From assembly GCA_004322535.1 (NCBI GenBank), contig SCUZ01000048.1:1-64000 (forward strand): a stretch of 64,000 bases of DNA, written 5' to 3'. The notes under the pieces were generated by a model. That model ran no database searches. It was given only the letters and a program-made list of their open reading frames with translations, and had not been told where the DNA came from. Positions 1 to 8,947 of the stretch are shown piece after piece. Source of the stretch: Rugosibacter sp. (GTDB lineage: Bacteria > Pseudomonadota > Gammaproteobacteria > Burkholderiales > Rhodocyclaceae). A program made the translations under genes and the position numbers. Each line of letters begins with the position of its first letter. Position 1 is the first letter of the stretch.

Positions 1-309
1 CTTGGGCGCTTTGAGCGGTTCTGCCGGGTTGTGTGCAATTGCACCGCGTCGTGCAAGCCAGACGTAAAAACTGCGCCATGCCGAGAGTGTGCGCGCAATG
101 GAGCGCGGGGCCAGATTCTGTGCGTGCAACTGCATCAGGCCACGCCGCAATTGTGTGGTGGTGAGTTTGTCTGGCGAACTGTTTGGGGTAACTTCAAGTG
201 CTAGCTGGTTAAGGCGAAAAAGATCACGGCGATACGCATCCAGCGTGTGTCGGCTGGCGCGCCGTTGAATGGCCAGTTCCGACAAAAACTGTTCAGCGAT
301 GGGGTGCAT
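1..309 (-). CDS. xerC: Tyrosine recombinase XerC, N-terminal part (runs off the window)
   Basis: Reading the minus strand from an ATG at 309 gives 103 codons open to the window edge. The peptide begins MHPIAEQFLSELAIQRRAS and contains TLDAYRRDLFRL and SIARTLSAWRSFYVWL, the SAM-like core-binding domain of XerC-type tyrosine recombinases. XerC works with XerD at dif to resolve chromosome dimers. Only the DNA-clamp domain is visible; the catalytic R-H-R-Y domain lies outside. The start is 22 bp after the DUF484 stop codon, and the dapF–DUF484–xerC order is a classic proteobacterial operon, which supports the assignment. Confidence 0.85.
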   Translation of the reverse strand, partial: MHPIAEQFLSELAIQRRASRHTLDAYRRDLFRLNQLALEVTPNSSPDKLTTTQLRRGLMQLHAQNLAPRSIARTLSAWRSFYVWLARRGAIAHNPAEPLKAPK

Positions 310-331
310 TTCGTCAGGTATTATCTTCTGG

Positions 332-1012
332 CTACGCTGCAGGTGTGGTGTCCAGGATGCGCTGTAGCGCAGCGGCGATCATCTCGCCAATGCGCTCCAG
401 ATACAGCGTACCCAGCGTGGGGTAAAAGCGGTGCGCTTCTTCGCTGGCCATCACCAGCAGACCAAAACAGGTACCGTGCGCATCGGATAGTGGCACTTGC
501 GCCATTGACCGCAAATGCGCAGCCGCTTCGCCAAACCAGGTGACGGATTCTTGTTCGGCAGCAGGTCCGCAGAGTGGTATTTTCAAACTTGCGGCAAAGG
601 CCTGGGTGGTCTCTGTTCCCGCTTCCAATGAACTGCCGGGCAGGTTCCATACGCGCAGGGCCACGTGTGGCACAGAAAACGCCCCCCGCAAATGGGCGTC
701 AATCATATACATCAGCGTGGCTTCGTCCTGCGCAGCAATCAACGCCACGGCCAAGGCGTGTACCTTGTTCAAGATGGCATCGTTTTCGTTGCCAAAAGTG
801 ATGAGCTCGGCGAGCTTGGCTTCCAGCGTGCGCACTTTGTCGCGTAGCGTGAAGAGTTGTTTTTCGGTGATGGAAATGGCGCGTCCGGTATGCGGGTCGG
901 GCAAAGTCATGAGCGCTAATACATCGGTATACGCATCAAAAAACTCAGGATGATTATGCAAATAGCGTGCAACTTCTTCAGCGTTGATTTCGGCGTTCAT
1001 CGAATTGTTCAT
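332..1012 (-). CDS. DUF484 family protein (GAF-like)
   Basis: This 226-residue protein belongs to the DUF484 family. The N-terminal block has the family pattern EEVARYLHNHPEFF, followed by a helical coiled-coil stretch (about residues 45–75) and a GAF-like domain. The molecular function is unknown, but the family is nearly always encoded between dapF and xerC, as here. The ATG directly follows the dapF stop codon (stop 1013–1015, start 1012), so the genes are translationally coupled. An alternative Met lies four codons in. No catalytic motif is visible. Confidence 0.85.
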   Translation of the reverse strand: MNNSMNAEINAEEVARYLHNHPEFFDAYTDVLALMTLPDPHTGRAISITEKQLFTLRDKVRTLEAKLAELITFGNENDAILNKVHALAVALIAAQDEATLMYMIDAHLRGAFSVPHVALRVWNLPGSSLEAGTETTQAFAASLKIPLCGPAAEQESVTWFGEAAAHLRSMAQVPLSDAHGTCFGLLVMASEEAHRFYPTLGTLYLERIGEMIAAALQRILDTTPAA

Positions 1013-1855
1013 TTATTTAGAGTCCTCAGGTAGATCAATTTCACCAGTAAAAACAGTTGTCGCCGGGCCGGTTAGCAAAACAGAATCGGCGCCATTCCAG
1101 GCGATCGTTAACTCTCCCCCGCGCGTGATGACGCGCACGGGGGAAGTCAGCAGTTGGCGACGTATGCCCGCCACGACCGCAGCGCAAGCGCCTGTGCCGC
1201 AGGCCAGGGTTTCGCCTGCGCCCCGCTCATACACGCGCAAGCGCACCGTGTGCACATCCAGCACCTGCATGAAGCCGGCATTCACGCGGCGTGGAAAACG
1301 CACGTGGGATTCAATCAATGGCCCCAATTGGGCTACCGGTGCGGTATCAATGTCAGCCACTACCTGCACCGCATGCGGGTTGCCCATCGAGACGACACTG
1401 ATATCAACGGATGTATCGCCGACAACAAGCGTTTGCACAAGGGCATCGCTCTCGCTGATAAATGGAATTTCCGCTGGCAAAAAACGCGGCTGACCCATAT
1501 CGACGGTGACTTCCCCCGTGGCTTCGAGTTGCGGAGAAATGATTCCCGACAGTGTTTCCACGCGAATCTGCCGCTGGGTGGTTAATCCCTGTTCGTGCAC
1601 GAAGCGCACAAAGCATCGCGCGCCGTTGCCGCATTGCTCTACCTCGCCACCATCCGCATTGAAAATGCGATAACGAAAATCGACATCGGGCAGGGTGGTT
1701 TTTTCAACCACCAGAATTTGATCGCAGCCAATGCCAAAATGGCGATCGGCGATAAATCGTATCTGCGGTGTAGTCAGCGCAAGCGTCTGCCGGATGGCAT
1801 CCAGCACGACAAAGTCATTGCCCGCGCCCTGCATTTTGGTAAAGCGAATTTTCAT
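1013..1855 (-). CDS. dapF: Diaminopimelate epimerase
   Basis: This 280-residue enzyme converts LL- to meso-diaminopimelate for lysine and peptidoglycan synthesis in the cytoplasm. It starts [19 protein letters not shown], the DapF signature. Both catalytic cysteines are present, in [12 protein letters not shown] and in [10 protein letters not shown]. Length is normal for the family. It is first in an apparent dapF–DUF484–xerC operon on the minus strand and is separated by about 70 bp from the upstream lipid A acyltransferase gene. Confidence 0.96.
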   Translation of the reverse strand: MKIRFTKMQGAGNDFVVLDAIRQTLALTTPQIRFIADRHFGIGCDQILVVEKTTLPDVDFRYRIFNADGGEVEQCGNGARCFVRFVHEQGLTTQRQIRVETLSGIISPQLEATGEVTVDMGQPRFLPAEIPFISESDALVQTLVVGDTSVDISVVSMGNPHAVQVVADIDTAPVAQLGPLIESHVRFPRRVNAGFMQVLDVHTVRLRVYERGAGETLACGTGACAAVVAGIRRQLLTSPVRVITRGGELTIAWNGADSVLLTGPATTVFTGEIDLPEDSK

Positions 1856-1925
1856 GTGATAGATGGTAGTCGAGATAGCGTTGCGTAATCGGTCGAATTG
1901 AGCAGGCTAAGCAAACGTGCTTGAG

Positions 1926-2825
1926 TTAATTTCGGGCTGATCCATAAAACCCTGCCTCGCCCGGCGGGCGGGTTTTGAAGCGTTTGTGCAGCCAGTAATA
2001 TTGCGCTGGCGAGCGCAGGATTTCTGTTTCCAAAAACGCATTCATGCGTCGCGTATCAGCCACGACATTATCCGTGACTGCGTCGGCGGGATTGGCTGCA
2101 GGAAAGTCAGTCCATGGCTCGCCAACTTCTATTTCATAGTGGTTTCCCACCATGCGCGTGATGATCGGAATGACTGTTGCGCCGGTGAGTTTTGCCAGCC
2201 GTGACAGGCCGGTAATGGTGGCGGCAGGTACGCCAAAAAAAGGCACGAACACGGCGTCTTTGGCGCCATAATCCATATCGGGCAGATAGTAAAAAGGTCG
2301 CCCTTCGCGCATTGGCCGGATGACCGACTTGACCCCCTGCTGGCGCGAAAACAGCGTGGTTTTGCCAAACCGCAAACGCCCGCGACGCAATGCGGCATCG
2401 AAGGTGCGATTTTTTGCTCGCGCATAGATGGTCACCATGGCGTGATCCATGGCCAGCCGAATCCAGCCCGCATCCAGGCCCACAAAATGTGGCGCAAACA
2501 ATATCACCGGCCGACCATGACAGGCGGCTAAACGTTCGCCATGTGTGACCTTGACCAGGCGGCGAATGCGGGCGGCAGAAGCCCACCACCACAGCCCCAG
2601 CTCGAGCATGTTGCGTCCAAAATAGGCAAAGTGCCGTCTTGCCAGCGCCGACTTTTCAGCGGCTGATAATTGAGGAAAGCACAGCCCCAGATTGGTGAGC
2701 GTGATGTGCCGCCGCTCGCGCACAAAAGCATACAGCAGCCAGCCCAATCCACGTCCCAGGCGCGAGAGCAAGGGCAAAGGCAACCAGTGCAGCAGCCACA
2801 TTATCGCCAGCAACAGATGCGTCAT
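1926..2825 (-). CDS. LpxL/HtrB-family lipid A acyltransferase (second of pair)
   Basis: The protein is a Kdo-dependent lipid A late acyltransferase (LpxL/LpxM superfamily) that adds a secondary acyl chain to lipid A at the inner membrane. The HX4D catalytic motif is seen as HFVGLD, and YLPDMDYG matches the family's second block. The start chosen (ATG at 2825, MTHLLLAIMWLLHWL, about 299 aa) overlaps the stop of the upstream acyltransferase by 4 bp (ATGA), which is preferable to an earlier Met within that gene. An N-terminal membrane anchor is evident. A copy of the dispersed repeat lies inside the gene at 2631–2657, read as EKSALARR. Confidence 0.9.
   Translation of the reverse strand: MTHLLLAIMWLLHWLPLPLLSRLGRGLGWLLYAFVRERRHITLTNLGLCFPQLSAAEKSALARRHFAYFGRNMLELGLWWWASAARIRRLVKVTHGERLAACHGRPVILFAPHFVGLDAGWIRLAMDHAMVTIYARAKNRTFDAALRRGRLRFGKTTLFSRQQGVKSVIRPMREGRPFYYLPDMDYGAKDAVFVPFFGVPAATITGLSRLAKLTGATVIPIITRMVGNHYEIEVGEPWTDFPAANPADAVTDNVVADTRRMNAFLETEILRSPAQYYWLHKRFKTRPPGEAGFYGSARN
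2631..2657 (-). repeat. Dispersed repeat copy a (inside lpxL-like gene)
   Basis: On the minus strand this reads AAAAGTCGGCGCTGGC followed by AAGACGGCAC. It shares 23 identical bases (2641–2663) with 40590–40612 in prfA. Here it is read in its first forward frame. Confidence 0.75.
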
Positions 2826-3658
2826 GGGCGGCTCACTCCGGGGGGAACCTTGTAGCGGTTGTAGCCCCACAGATATTGCGCCGGACATTGGCGGATCAGG
2901 GCTTCTAGTTCAGTGTTGAGTTGTGCTGCACGGTGTACGAGATCGCCTTGCAACGGCTGCGACAGGGGAAGGAAATAAAGGTTATACCCTGCGCCATAGG
3001 GCAAGCGTTCGGCATACGTGAGTATCACCGTGGCCCCTGTTTCGGCCAGTCGTGCGGCCAATGTCATGGTGTAAGCCGGCTGGCCAAAAAATGGCACCCA
3101 CACGCCTTCGCCCATGCCGGGTACCTGATCGGGCAGCATGCCCACGGCTTTGCCCTGTTTTAATGCCTTGAGTATGATGCGTACGCCGGACATATCGGCC
3201 GGGGCAAGATTGAAATTACCCCCGCGGCCTTGAGCAATCAACGGGCCAAGCCAGGCTTGTTTGGGTTGGCGAAACATGACGGTAATCGGCTTTTGTGCCG
3301 CAATGTATTGCGCAGTGATTTCAAAGCAGCCCAGGTGGGGCGTTAAAAATAGTATTCCCCGGCCTGCGCTTGCTGCCACTTCAACCAAATCCCAGCCCGA
3401 AACCCTGGCTATTTGACCAACCACTTCTGCCTGCGGACGCAACCAGATTTTGGGTAATTCCAACAGGGCTTTGCCCGCCTCGGCAATGGCGTCTTTTTTG
3501 ATGTCGGTGAGATTTGCCAAAGCCAGATTTTCGGCCAGATGGCGGCGATAGGTGGGTGAGGATAGCCAAGTCAGCCAGCCGAGCAGCGCGCCCAGATTAT
3601 GGAGTAGAGGTAGCGGCACATAGGCCAGCAGGCGAAATAGCAATGACATGACAAGCAA
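2822..3658 (-). CDS. LpxL/HtrB-family lipid A acyltransferase (first of pair)
   Basis: A 278-residue member of the lysophospholipid/lipid A acyltransferase family with an N-terminal membrane segment (MSLLFRLLAYVPLPLL). The catalytic HX4(D/E) motif is HLGCFE, with Glu in the acidic position, and MLPDQVPG matches the conserved downstream block. It forms a tandem pair with the following acyltransferase (4 bp overlap), and the two probably add different secondary acyl chains to lipid A. Which is LpxL and which LpxM/LpxP cannot be decided from sequence alone. Confidence 0.88.
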   Translation of the reverse strand: MLVMSLLFRLLAYVPLPLLHNLGALLGWLTWLSSPTYRRHLAENLALANLTDIKKDAIAEAGKALLELPKIWLRPQAEVVGQIARVSGWDLVEVAASAGRGILFLTPHLGCFEITAQYIAAQKPITVMFRQPKQAWLGPLIAQGRGGNFNLAPADMSGVRIILKALKQGKAVGMLPDQVPGMGEGVWVPFFGQPAYTMTLAARLAETGATVILTYAERLPYGAGYNLYFLPLSQPLQGDLVHRAAQLNTELEALIRQCPAQYLWGYNRYKVPPGVSRP

Positions 3659-3744
3659 CCGGGAAGGAATACCAAAGACGAATTATCGGCGAATAATCGG
3701 CGAATTATCTCTTTTGCCCTGCTACGGTAAGTGTGGCAAACCTT

Positions 3745-3772
3745 TTGTATTTGTGGCTGACTGGACTACAAT
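3745..3772 (+). promoter_or_regulatory. Candidate sigma-70 promoter of metK
   Basis: TTGTAT (3745–3750) and TACAAT (3767–3772) are separated by 16 bp, a reasonable sigma-70 promoter. It lies in the divergent region between the lipid A genes and metK and would give an untranslated leader of roughly 170 nt. Confidence 0.5.
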
Positions 3773-3779
3773 GAAGCCC

Positions 3780-3951
3780 AGTTTGCAACAACGCACTATC
3801 TTCCGCTGGGTTAAATGACAACTTGCGAGGCGGAGAAAGTCTGGGTATAAAAAGCTTGGGCTGGAAAATAAATTTCGCTAAAGCGTCGCTTGCTCATGCC
3901 CCAGGAGCTTGCCTCGCCGGTATCGCGGGGCATTTTGTTAGGAGCAAACCC
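3780..3951 (+). promoter_or_regulatory. Structured metK 5' leader, possible SAM/SAH-responsive element
   Basis: Between the promoter and the ATG are mutually interfering complementary segments. GCGAGGC near 3827 can pair with GCCTCGC near 3911, and TGCCCC (about 3897) can pair with GGGGCA (about 3930), with the first partner lying in the loop of the second hairpin. AGGAGC occurs inside this loop and again as the ribosome binding site (about 3940). Genes of SAM metabolism often carry riboswitches, but I could not match a known class, so this is a candidate only. Confidence 0.3.
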
Positions 3952-5118
3952 ATGAGTCAGGCTTATTTTTTCACGTCAGAATCCGTTTCCGAAGGTCATC
4001 CCGACAAGGTCGCTGACCAGATTTCAGACGCCATCCTTGATGCCATTCTGGCGCAAGATCCCCACTCCCGCGTTGCGGCTGAAACCTTATGCAACACCGG
4101 CCTGGTTGTTTTGGCCGGTGAAATTACGACCAAAGCTAATGTCGATTACATCAATGTGGCACGCGATACGTTAAAGCGCATCGGTTACGACAATACCGAA
4201 TCCGGCATTGATTACAAGGGCTGCGCTGTCCTGGTGGCTTACGACAAGCAGTCGCCCGATATTGCCCAAGGCGTGAATAAAGCCTATGACGATGATCTCA
4301 ATCAAGGCGCGGGCGATCAAGGCTTGATGTTTGGTTATGCATGTAATGAAACCACCTCGCTGATGCCACTGCCTATTTACTTGTCGCACCGTCTGGTGGA
4401 GCGGCAGTCACAATTGCGTCGAGATGGACGTTTGCCCTGGCTGCGTCCGGACGCAAAATCGCAGGTAACCATTCGCTATGAAAACGGTCGCGCGCATTCG
4501 ATTGATACCGTGGTGCTGTCCACACAGCATTCACCGGATATCGAGCTGCCGCAAATTCGTGAAGCGGTGATCGAAGACATTATCAAGCCGATGCTGCCCA
4601 AGGAATTGATCAAGGGTGAAATCAAGTATCTGGTGAATCCCACGGGCAGGTTTGTGATTGGCGGTCCGCAAGGTGACTGTGGTTTGACAGGCCGCAAAAT
4701 CATTGTGGACACCTACGGTGGCGCAGCCCCCCACGGTGGCGGTGCCTTCTCCGGGAAAGATCCCTCAAAGGTTGATCGTTCAGCCGCATATGCGGGTCGT
4801 TATGTCGCCAAGAACATTGTGGCCGCTGGATTGGCGGATAAATGCCTGGTGCAGATTTCTTATGCGATTGGTGTGGCGCAGCCCACTTCGGTGTGGGTGA
4901 CGACACAAGGCACGGGCAAGATTGCTGATGAAAAAATAGCCGAGCTGGTACAGCGTCACTTTGATCTGCGCCCCAAAGGTATCGTCACGATGCTGAATTT
5001 GTTGCGGCCTATCTATGAAAAAACTGCTGCTTATGGCCACTTTGGACGCGATGAACCCGAATTCACGTGGGAAAATATCGATAAAGCAGCCGCGCTTCGC
5101 GCGGATGCCGGGTTATAG
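3952..5118 (+). CDS. metK: S-adenosylmethionine synthetase
   Basis: This 388-residue enzyme makes SAM from methionine and ATP. The start at 3952 ([20 protein letters not shown]) has a good AGGAGC ribosome binding site and matches the family N-terminus; earlier in-frame codons belong to the leader. [17 protein letters not shown] and [19 protein letters not shown] are the ATP/methionine-binding signatures. The C-terminus ends [11 protein letters not shown], and a second version of exactly this tail occurs downstream at 5219–5251. Confidence 0.97.
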   Translation: MSQAYFFTSESVSEGHPDKVADQISDAILDAILAQDPHSRVAAETLCNTGLVVLAGEITTKANVDYINVARDTLKRIGYDNTESGIDYKGCAVLVAYDKQSPDIAQGVNKAYDDDLNQGAGDQGLMFGYACNETTSLMPLPIYLSHRLVERQSQLRRDGRLPWLRPDAKSQVTIRYENGRAHSIDTVVLSTQHSPDIELPQIREAVIEDIIKPMLPKELIKGEIKYLVNPTGRFVIGGPQGDCGLTGRKIIVDTYGGAAPHGGGAFSGKDPSKVDRSAAYAGRYVAKNIVAAGLADKCLVQISYAIGVAQPTSVWVTTQGTGKIADEKIAELVQRHFDLRPKGIVTMLNLLRPIYEKTAAYGHFGRDEPEFTWENIDKAAALRADAGL

Positions 5119-5251
5119 CCCGGCCCGTAGGGCTTTATCGGTATTTCGTCGTAGGCTAACGCGAGCGCAGCAAATAGTTAGGCCCGTAGCGGCGGCCGAA
5201 GGCAAAATGTTTTGCAAGGCAGCCGCGCTGCGTGCCGATGCAGGACTTTGA
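5086..5251 (+). repeat. Duplicated metK 3' tail flanking a ~100 bp insert
   Basis: Positions 5086–5118 and 5219–5251 are 33 bp each and both encode [10 protein letters not shown] plus a stop codon. They differ at seven codons and every difference is synonymous (for example TTA/CTT, TAG/TGA). The ~100 bp between them holds no gene but has an imperfect inverted repeat (GGCTAAC … GTTAGGCC) and GGCCCGTAG twice. The pattern suggests replacement of metK by a diverged copy, or an insertion that rebuilt the gene end. Confidence 0.75.
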
Positions 5252-5280
5252 AACAAGTAGGTATAACTGAGGTTTTTCTG

Positions 5281-5664
5281 ATGCAAGATCTGGCAAAAAA
5301 TGTTCTCGGGGGCGTGCTGCGAGAATGCAGCACTGATCCCATGACGGGGTTTCTGCGCACGGGCTGTTGCCAGGTGACGGATGAAGACGTAGGCAACCAT
5401 GGCGTCTGCACCGTGATGACGGCAGATTTTCTGGCTTTTTCAGCTGCGCAAGGTAATGATCTTTCCACGCCACGGCCCGAGTTTGAGTTTCCTGGTTTGA
5501 AGCCGGGCGACCGCTGGTGTTTATGTTCTGCGCGCTGGCAAGAAGCGTTGCGCGCGGGAAAAGCACCACAGGTAGTTTTGGAGGCGACCTCAATCGCTGC
5601 GCTCGAGATTGTTCGACTGGAAGACTTGCAGCGTTATGCGGCTGACATCAACCTGGAGAAATAG
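5281..5664 (+). CDS. DUF2237 family protein
   Basis: This 127-residue protein is recognised as DUF2237: NVLGGVLRECSTDPMTGFLR, GCCQVTDEDVGNHGVCTVMT, and GDRWCLCSARWQEAL. The family has conserved cysteines but no established biochemical role. The ATG at 5281 is chosen because the conserved domain begins immediately after it; the region upstream belongs to the duplicated metK tail. Its stop codon overlaps the start of the glutathione peroxidase gene by one base. Confidence 0.85.
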   Translation: MQDLAKNVLGGVLRECSTDPMTGFLRTGCCQVTDEDVGNHGVCTVMTADFLAFSAAQGNDLSTPRPEFEFPGLKPGDRWCLCSARWQEALRAGKAPQVVLEATSIAALEIVRLEDLQRYAADINLEK

Positions 5665-6164
5665 TGGGCACATTGAGTGAATTCACCGCGCTGGATATTC
5701 ATGGCGTACAACACTCGCTGAGCGAATATCAAGGTCGGGTGTTGCTGATTGTCAATGTCGCCAGTCGCTGTGGTTTTACGCCGCAATATGCGGGGCTTGA
5801 GGCGCTATGGCGCCAGTATCGCGAGCAGGGTTTGGTGGTGCTGGGTTTTCCCTGCAACCAGTTTGGCAGTCAGGAGCCGGATGATGAAGCGGCGATTGGC
5901 GCTTTTTGCAGCAGTACATATGACGTGACGTTCCCGCTCTTTGCCAAGGTGAAAGTGAATGGTGATAGTGCACATCCCTTATGGCAGCATCTCAAGAAAT
6001 CTGCACCCGGCATTTTGGGTAGTGAAGCCATCAAGTGGAACTTCACCAAGTTTCTGGTGGATGACAAAGGTCAGGTTGTCGAGCGCTATGCCTCGACGAC
6101 CAGGCCTGCAGAACTAAATGGCGATATTGAACGACTGCTTCAATCGACCACGCCATCGACGTAA
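5664..6164 (+). CDS. Glutathione peroxidase (Cys type)
   Basis: A 166-residue thiol peroxidase of the glutathione peroxidase family that reduces hydroperoxides, with a GTG start overlapping the previous stop codon. The catalytic Cys is in [12 protein letters not shown], the Gln in [11 protein letters not shown] and the Trp in KWNFTKF, giving the usual triad with Cys instead of selenocysteine. Such bacterial enzymes usually depend on thioredoxin. The 3' end overlaps the convergent SEC-C gene by 25 bp. Confidence 0.93.
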   Translation: MGTLSEFTALDIHGVQHSLSEYQGRVLLIVNVASRCGFTPQYAGLEALWRQYREQGLVVLGFPCNQFGSQEPDDEAAIGAFCSSTYDVTFPLFAKVKVNGDSAHPLWQHLKKSAPGILGSEAIKWNFTKFLVDDKGQVVERYASTTRPAELNGDIERLLQSTTPST

Positions 6165-6550
6165 TACCAGCAGCCCTCTTCGTGCACAAAGCGGCTGGTT
6201 TCATGCAGGCGCACCGCGCGGCCACTGATGCGGTAACGGGCGACGAATTCGACGCTGGCTGAATCGCCTGTGGTGTTGTGTTTTTTCACTTCCAGCCCCA
6301 GCCATTGCGTAGGGTGTGCTGTCAAATTCAGTGGCGCAGGCCGTGTTGATGCGTGCCAGGTTGCCAGCAGATACACCTCGTTATTTAGCATATAGGCGGT
6401 GTAGCGCGAACGCATGAGCGACTCTGCATCGGGTGCTACGGCTCCGGTGTGAAAGCGGCCACAGCACGCGGCGTAAGTGGCGTGCCTGCCGCAGGGGCAT
6501 GGGGCAAGAGCGCCGGCTTTTTCTTGCTGTTTTTTCACTGGGTTTACCAT
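6140..6550 (-). CDS. YchJ-like SEC-C motif protein (UPF0225)
   Basis: A 136-residue protein of the YchJ/UPF0225 family. It carries an N-terminal SEC-C zinc motif ([14 protein letters not shown]) followed by the family block [11 protein letters not shown] and an NTF2-like fold ending in [11 protein letters not shown]. The function is not established; SEC-C motifs bind zinc. It is convergent with the peroxidase gene and sits 6 bp upstream of dacB on the same strand, so the two may be cotranscribed. Confidence 0.85.
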   Translation of the reverse strand: MVNPVKKQQEKAGALAPCPCGRHATYAACCGRFHTGAVAPDAESLMRSRYTAYMLNNEVYLLATWHASTRPAPLNLTAHPTQWLGLEVKKHNTTGDSASVEFVARYRISGRAVRLHETSRFVHEEGCWYYVDGVVD

Positions 6551-6556
6551 CTGCGC

Positions 6557-8020
6557 TCAGCCGCCGTGTTCCCACACGGTTTGCAGTAGCGCATCCATTG
6601 CCGGACCGGCAAGCGCCGCGCGCGGGTGATTCACAAGGCAGACCACGATCCAGCGGCGGCCATGTTGATCCAGCACGTAGCCAGCCATGCTTTTCACGCC
6701 GTCGAGTGTGCCGGTTTTAACATGCGCTTGTCCGGCTACCCCTTGGCCTTGCACGCGTTTTTTCATCGTGCCATCGTTGCCGGCAATCGGCAGGGAGGCC
6801 ATAAACTCGGGCATCACGGCGCTGCGCCAGGCGGCCTGCAGCAGGCGCCCAAGGCTGGCGGCCGAAATACGTTCTTGGCGTGAGAGACCAGCGCCGTTTT
6901 CCAGCACCAGTTCGGGCATCTTCAGGCCCCGACGCATAAGCCAGGCTTGTATGGCGGCGGCGCCGTCTTCAAGTCGTGCAGGACGATGCCCCGCCTCTAG
7001 TCCCAGCGTGAGAAATATCTGCCGCGCCATGACGTTATTGCTGTACTTGTTCATGTCACGCACGATTTCACCTAAAGTCGGCGATGGTGATACGGCGAAT
7101 AAACGGGCATCCGGCGGCACGATGCCTTCCCGCATGTTGTCGTTGAAGTTCTCATCGCCATTGTCACCGAATTTGCCACCAAGTTCGGCCCACAATGAAC
7201 GGAAAACGCCCAGCACGAAACGGGAATGATCGGCCAGTGCAATGTTCCAGCGCTGCTCACCGCAGGCTAGCGGATAAGCACCGCTCAAGACCAACCGATC
7301 AACGGCACCTGACGGGAATACCTCCGCGCGCAAGTTCTCGCGCCAATCGCCGCATTCGGCATGATCCTCACTGCGCAGTTGATTCACAAGCTCCAGATTG
7401 CCCAGTGGGGGCTCAATGGCTAGCCTGGGTGCCTGTCCCGCCTGCGGCAACAATTGCACGCTGATGGCATTGAAATTGATCAGCAAGGCGTCAGGCAACA
7501 CATTGTAGGGGCGCATGATTTCCTGATCGAACTGTCCCGCATCGCTTGCCGCCAGTGCAAAAAAATGACGATCCAGCACCAGGTCGCCGCGTATTTCACG
7601 CAGCCCGCGCTGTCGCATCTCGCGCAGCCAGTGCGCAAAATGCTCATAGGTTAATTGGGGGTCGCCGCTGCCCTGCAAAAAAAGATCACCCTTGAGCACG
7701 CCATTCTCCAGCGATCCATTGATAAATGCCTGTGTTTGCCACGTGTAAGCCGGGCCGAGGATATCCAGCGCAGAAAAGGTGGTGAGCAGTTTCATGGTGG
7801 ATGCGGGGTTCATGGCGTTATCGGCGTTCATCGCCCACACGGGCCGTCGAGAGTCCACCGCTTGAACCACGACAGAGACGGCTGACCGGGGAATTCCTGC
7901 AGTTTTGAGGGCTTGGGCAACGGATAGAGGGAGCTCGCCAGCAGTGACCACGCCGGCCCAGCATAACAGCCAGGCACAGATGAGTTGTCGCAGGGGGAAC
8001 AGAAAAACCATGGTTTTCAT
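6557..8020 (-). CDS. dacB: D-alanyl-D-alanine carboxypeptidase/endopeptidase (PBP4)
   Basis: This 487-residue periplasmic serine peptidase of the S13 family trims or cleaves peptidoglycan cross-links. A signal peptide is visible (LICAWLLCWAGVVTAGE). The three active-site motifs are present: SxxK in NPASTMKLLT, SxN in YSNNVMARQ and KTG in VKTGTLDGVKS. Length is typical. It is divergently oriented from the SDR gene at 8146. Confidence 0.95.
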   Translation of the reverse strand: MKTMVFLFPLRQLICAWLLCWAGVVTAGELPLSVAQALKTAGIPRSAVSVVVQAVDSRRPVWAMNADNAMNPASTMKLLTTFSALDILGPAYTWQTQAFINGSLENGVLKGDLFLQGSGDPQLTYEHFAHWLREMRQRGLREIRGDLVLDRHFFALAASDAGQFDQEIMRPYNVLPDALLINFNAISVQLLPQAGQAPRLAIEPPLGNLELVNQLRSEDHAECGDWRENLRAEVFPSGAVDRLVLSGAYPLACGEQRWNIALADHSRFVLGVFRSLWAELGGKFGDNGDENFNDNMREGIVPPDARLFAVSPSPTLGEIVRDMNKYSNNVMARQIFLTLGLEAGHRPARLEDGAAAIQAWLMRRGLKMPELVLENGAGLSRQERISAASLGRLLQAAWRSAVMPEFMASLPIAGNDGTMKKRVQGQGVAGQAHVKTGTLDGVKSMAGYVLDQHGRRWIVVCLVNHPRAALAGPAMDALLQTVWEHGG

Positions 8021-8145
8021 CAGCTGGGATAGGCGGATTATCCTTGAACAGATCAGGGTTCGAGGATAGCATCCCGTTCTTGTGAAAAGAGAACAGGCGA
8101 CTATGCCTGATCAATAGTAACGATTTAAAAAACAAGGGGGAATAC

Positions 8146-8940
8146 ATGGAGCTGGGGCTTAAAGGTCGAGTGGCGATCGTCTGCGGCGCAAGCCAGGGGA
8201 TGGGACAGGCGATTGCCTTTGGATTGGCCAGGGAGGGTGCGCGAGTTTTGCTGGTCGCGCGTAACGCAGAAAGTTTGGCAAAAGCAGAAGCGGCCATTCT
8301 GCAGCAATACCCTGAGGCAAAACTTGCCAGCTTGGCGGTGGATCTGACGCAACCCGATAGCGCGGAGGCTGTTGTTAAAGCCGCATATGCGCGCTGGGAT
8401 CGGCTGGATGTGCTGGTGACCAATACCGGTGGGCCACCGTCGGGACAGCCGCTGGATCTTGCTGACGAGCAGTATCTTCTCGCTTACCAGCAAAATTTCA
8501 TGAACGTGGTGCGCCTGTGTCGCCATGCGGTGCCCGTGATGCGGGTGCATGGCTACGGGCGCATCATCAATATGCTGGCATTGTCGGTACGACAAATTGA
8601 AGACAACCTGGTGCTCTCCTCCACCTCGAGGCTGGGCGTGGTGGCTTATGCGCGGTATCTGGCCGAACAAGTTGCCGCAGAAGGCATCACGGTGAATAAC
8701 GTATTGCCTGGCTCGATTCACACCGAGCGCCTGGCGCAAGTGGCGCACATGCAGGCGCAGCATTTCGGGCGGGATCCAGCCGCGGAATTAGATGTGCGTG
8801 CCGAGCGCGTGCCGATGAAACGACTCGGACAACCCCAGGAAATGGCTGATCTGGTGGCATTTCTTGCGTCCGAGCGAGCGGGCTTTCTCACCGGGTTGAG
8901 TATTCCCGTGGAAGGTGGCCAATTGCGTTCTGTTTTGTGA
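8146..8940 (+). CDS. SDR family oxidoreductase lacking the usual catalytic Tyr
   Basis: A 264-residue short-chain dehydrogenase/reductase with ribosome binding site AAGGGGG. The Rossmann cofactor motif is GASQGMGQAIA and the structural NTGG block is present. At the place where YxxxK is expected the sequence is SSTSRLGVVAYARYLAEQ, which has neither Tyr nor Lys in register. This matches an atypical SDR subgroup, so activity may differ from ordinary ketoreductases. It overlaps closely with the downstream hydratase gene (7 bp gap), suggesting a shared pathway. The substrate is unknown. Confidence 0.85.
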   Translation: MELGLKGRVAIVCGASQGMGQAIAFGLAREGARVLLVARNAESLAKAEAAILQQYPEAKLASLAVDLTQPDSAEAVVKAAYARWDRLDVLVTNTGGPPSGQPLDLADEQYLLAYQQNFMNVVRLCRHAVPVMRVHGYGRIINMLALSVRQIEDNLVLSSTSRLGVVAYARYLAEQVAAEGITVNNVLPGSIHTERLAQVAHMQAQHFGRDPAAELDVRAERVPMKRLGQPQEMADLVAFLASERAGFLTGLSIPVEGGQLRSVL

Positions 8941-8947
8941 GGCAATC

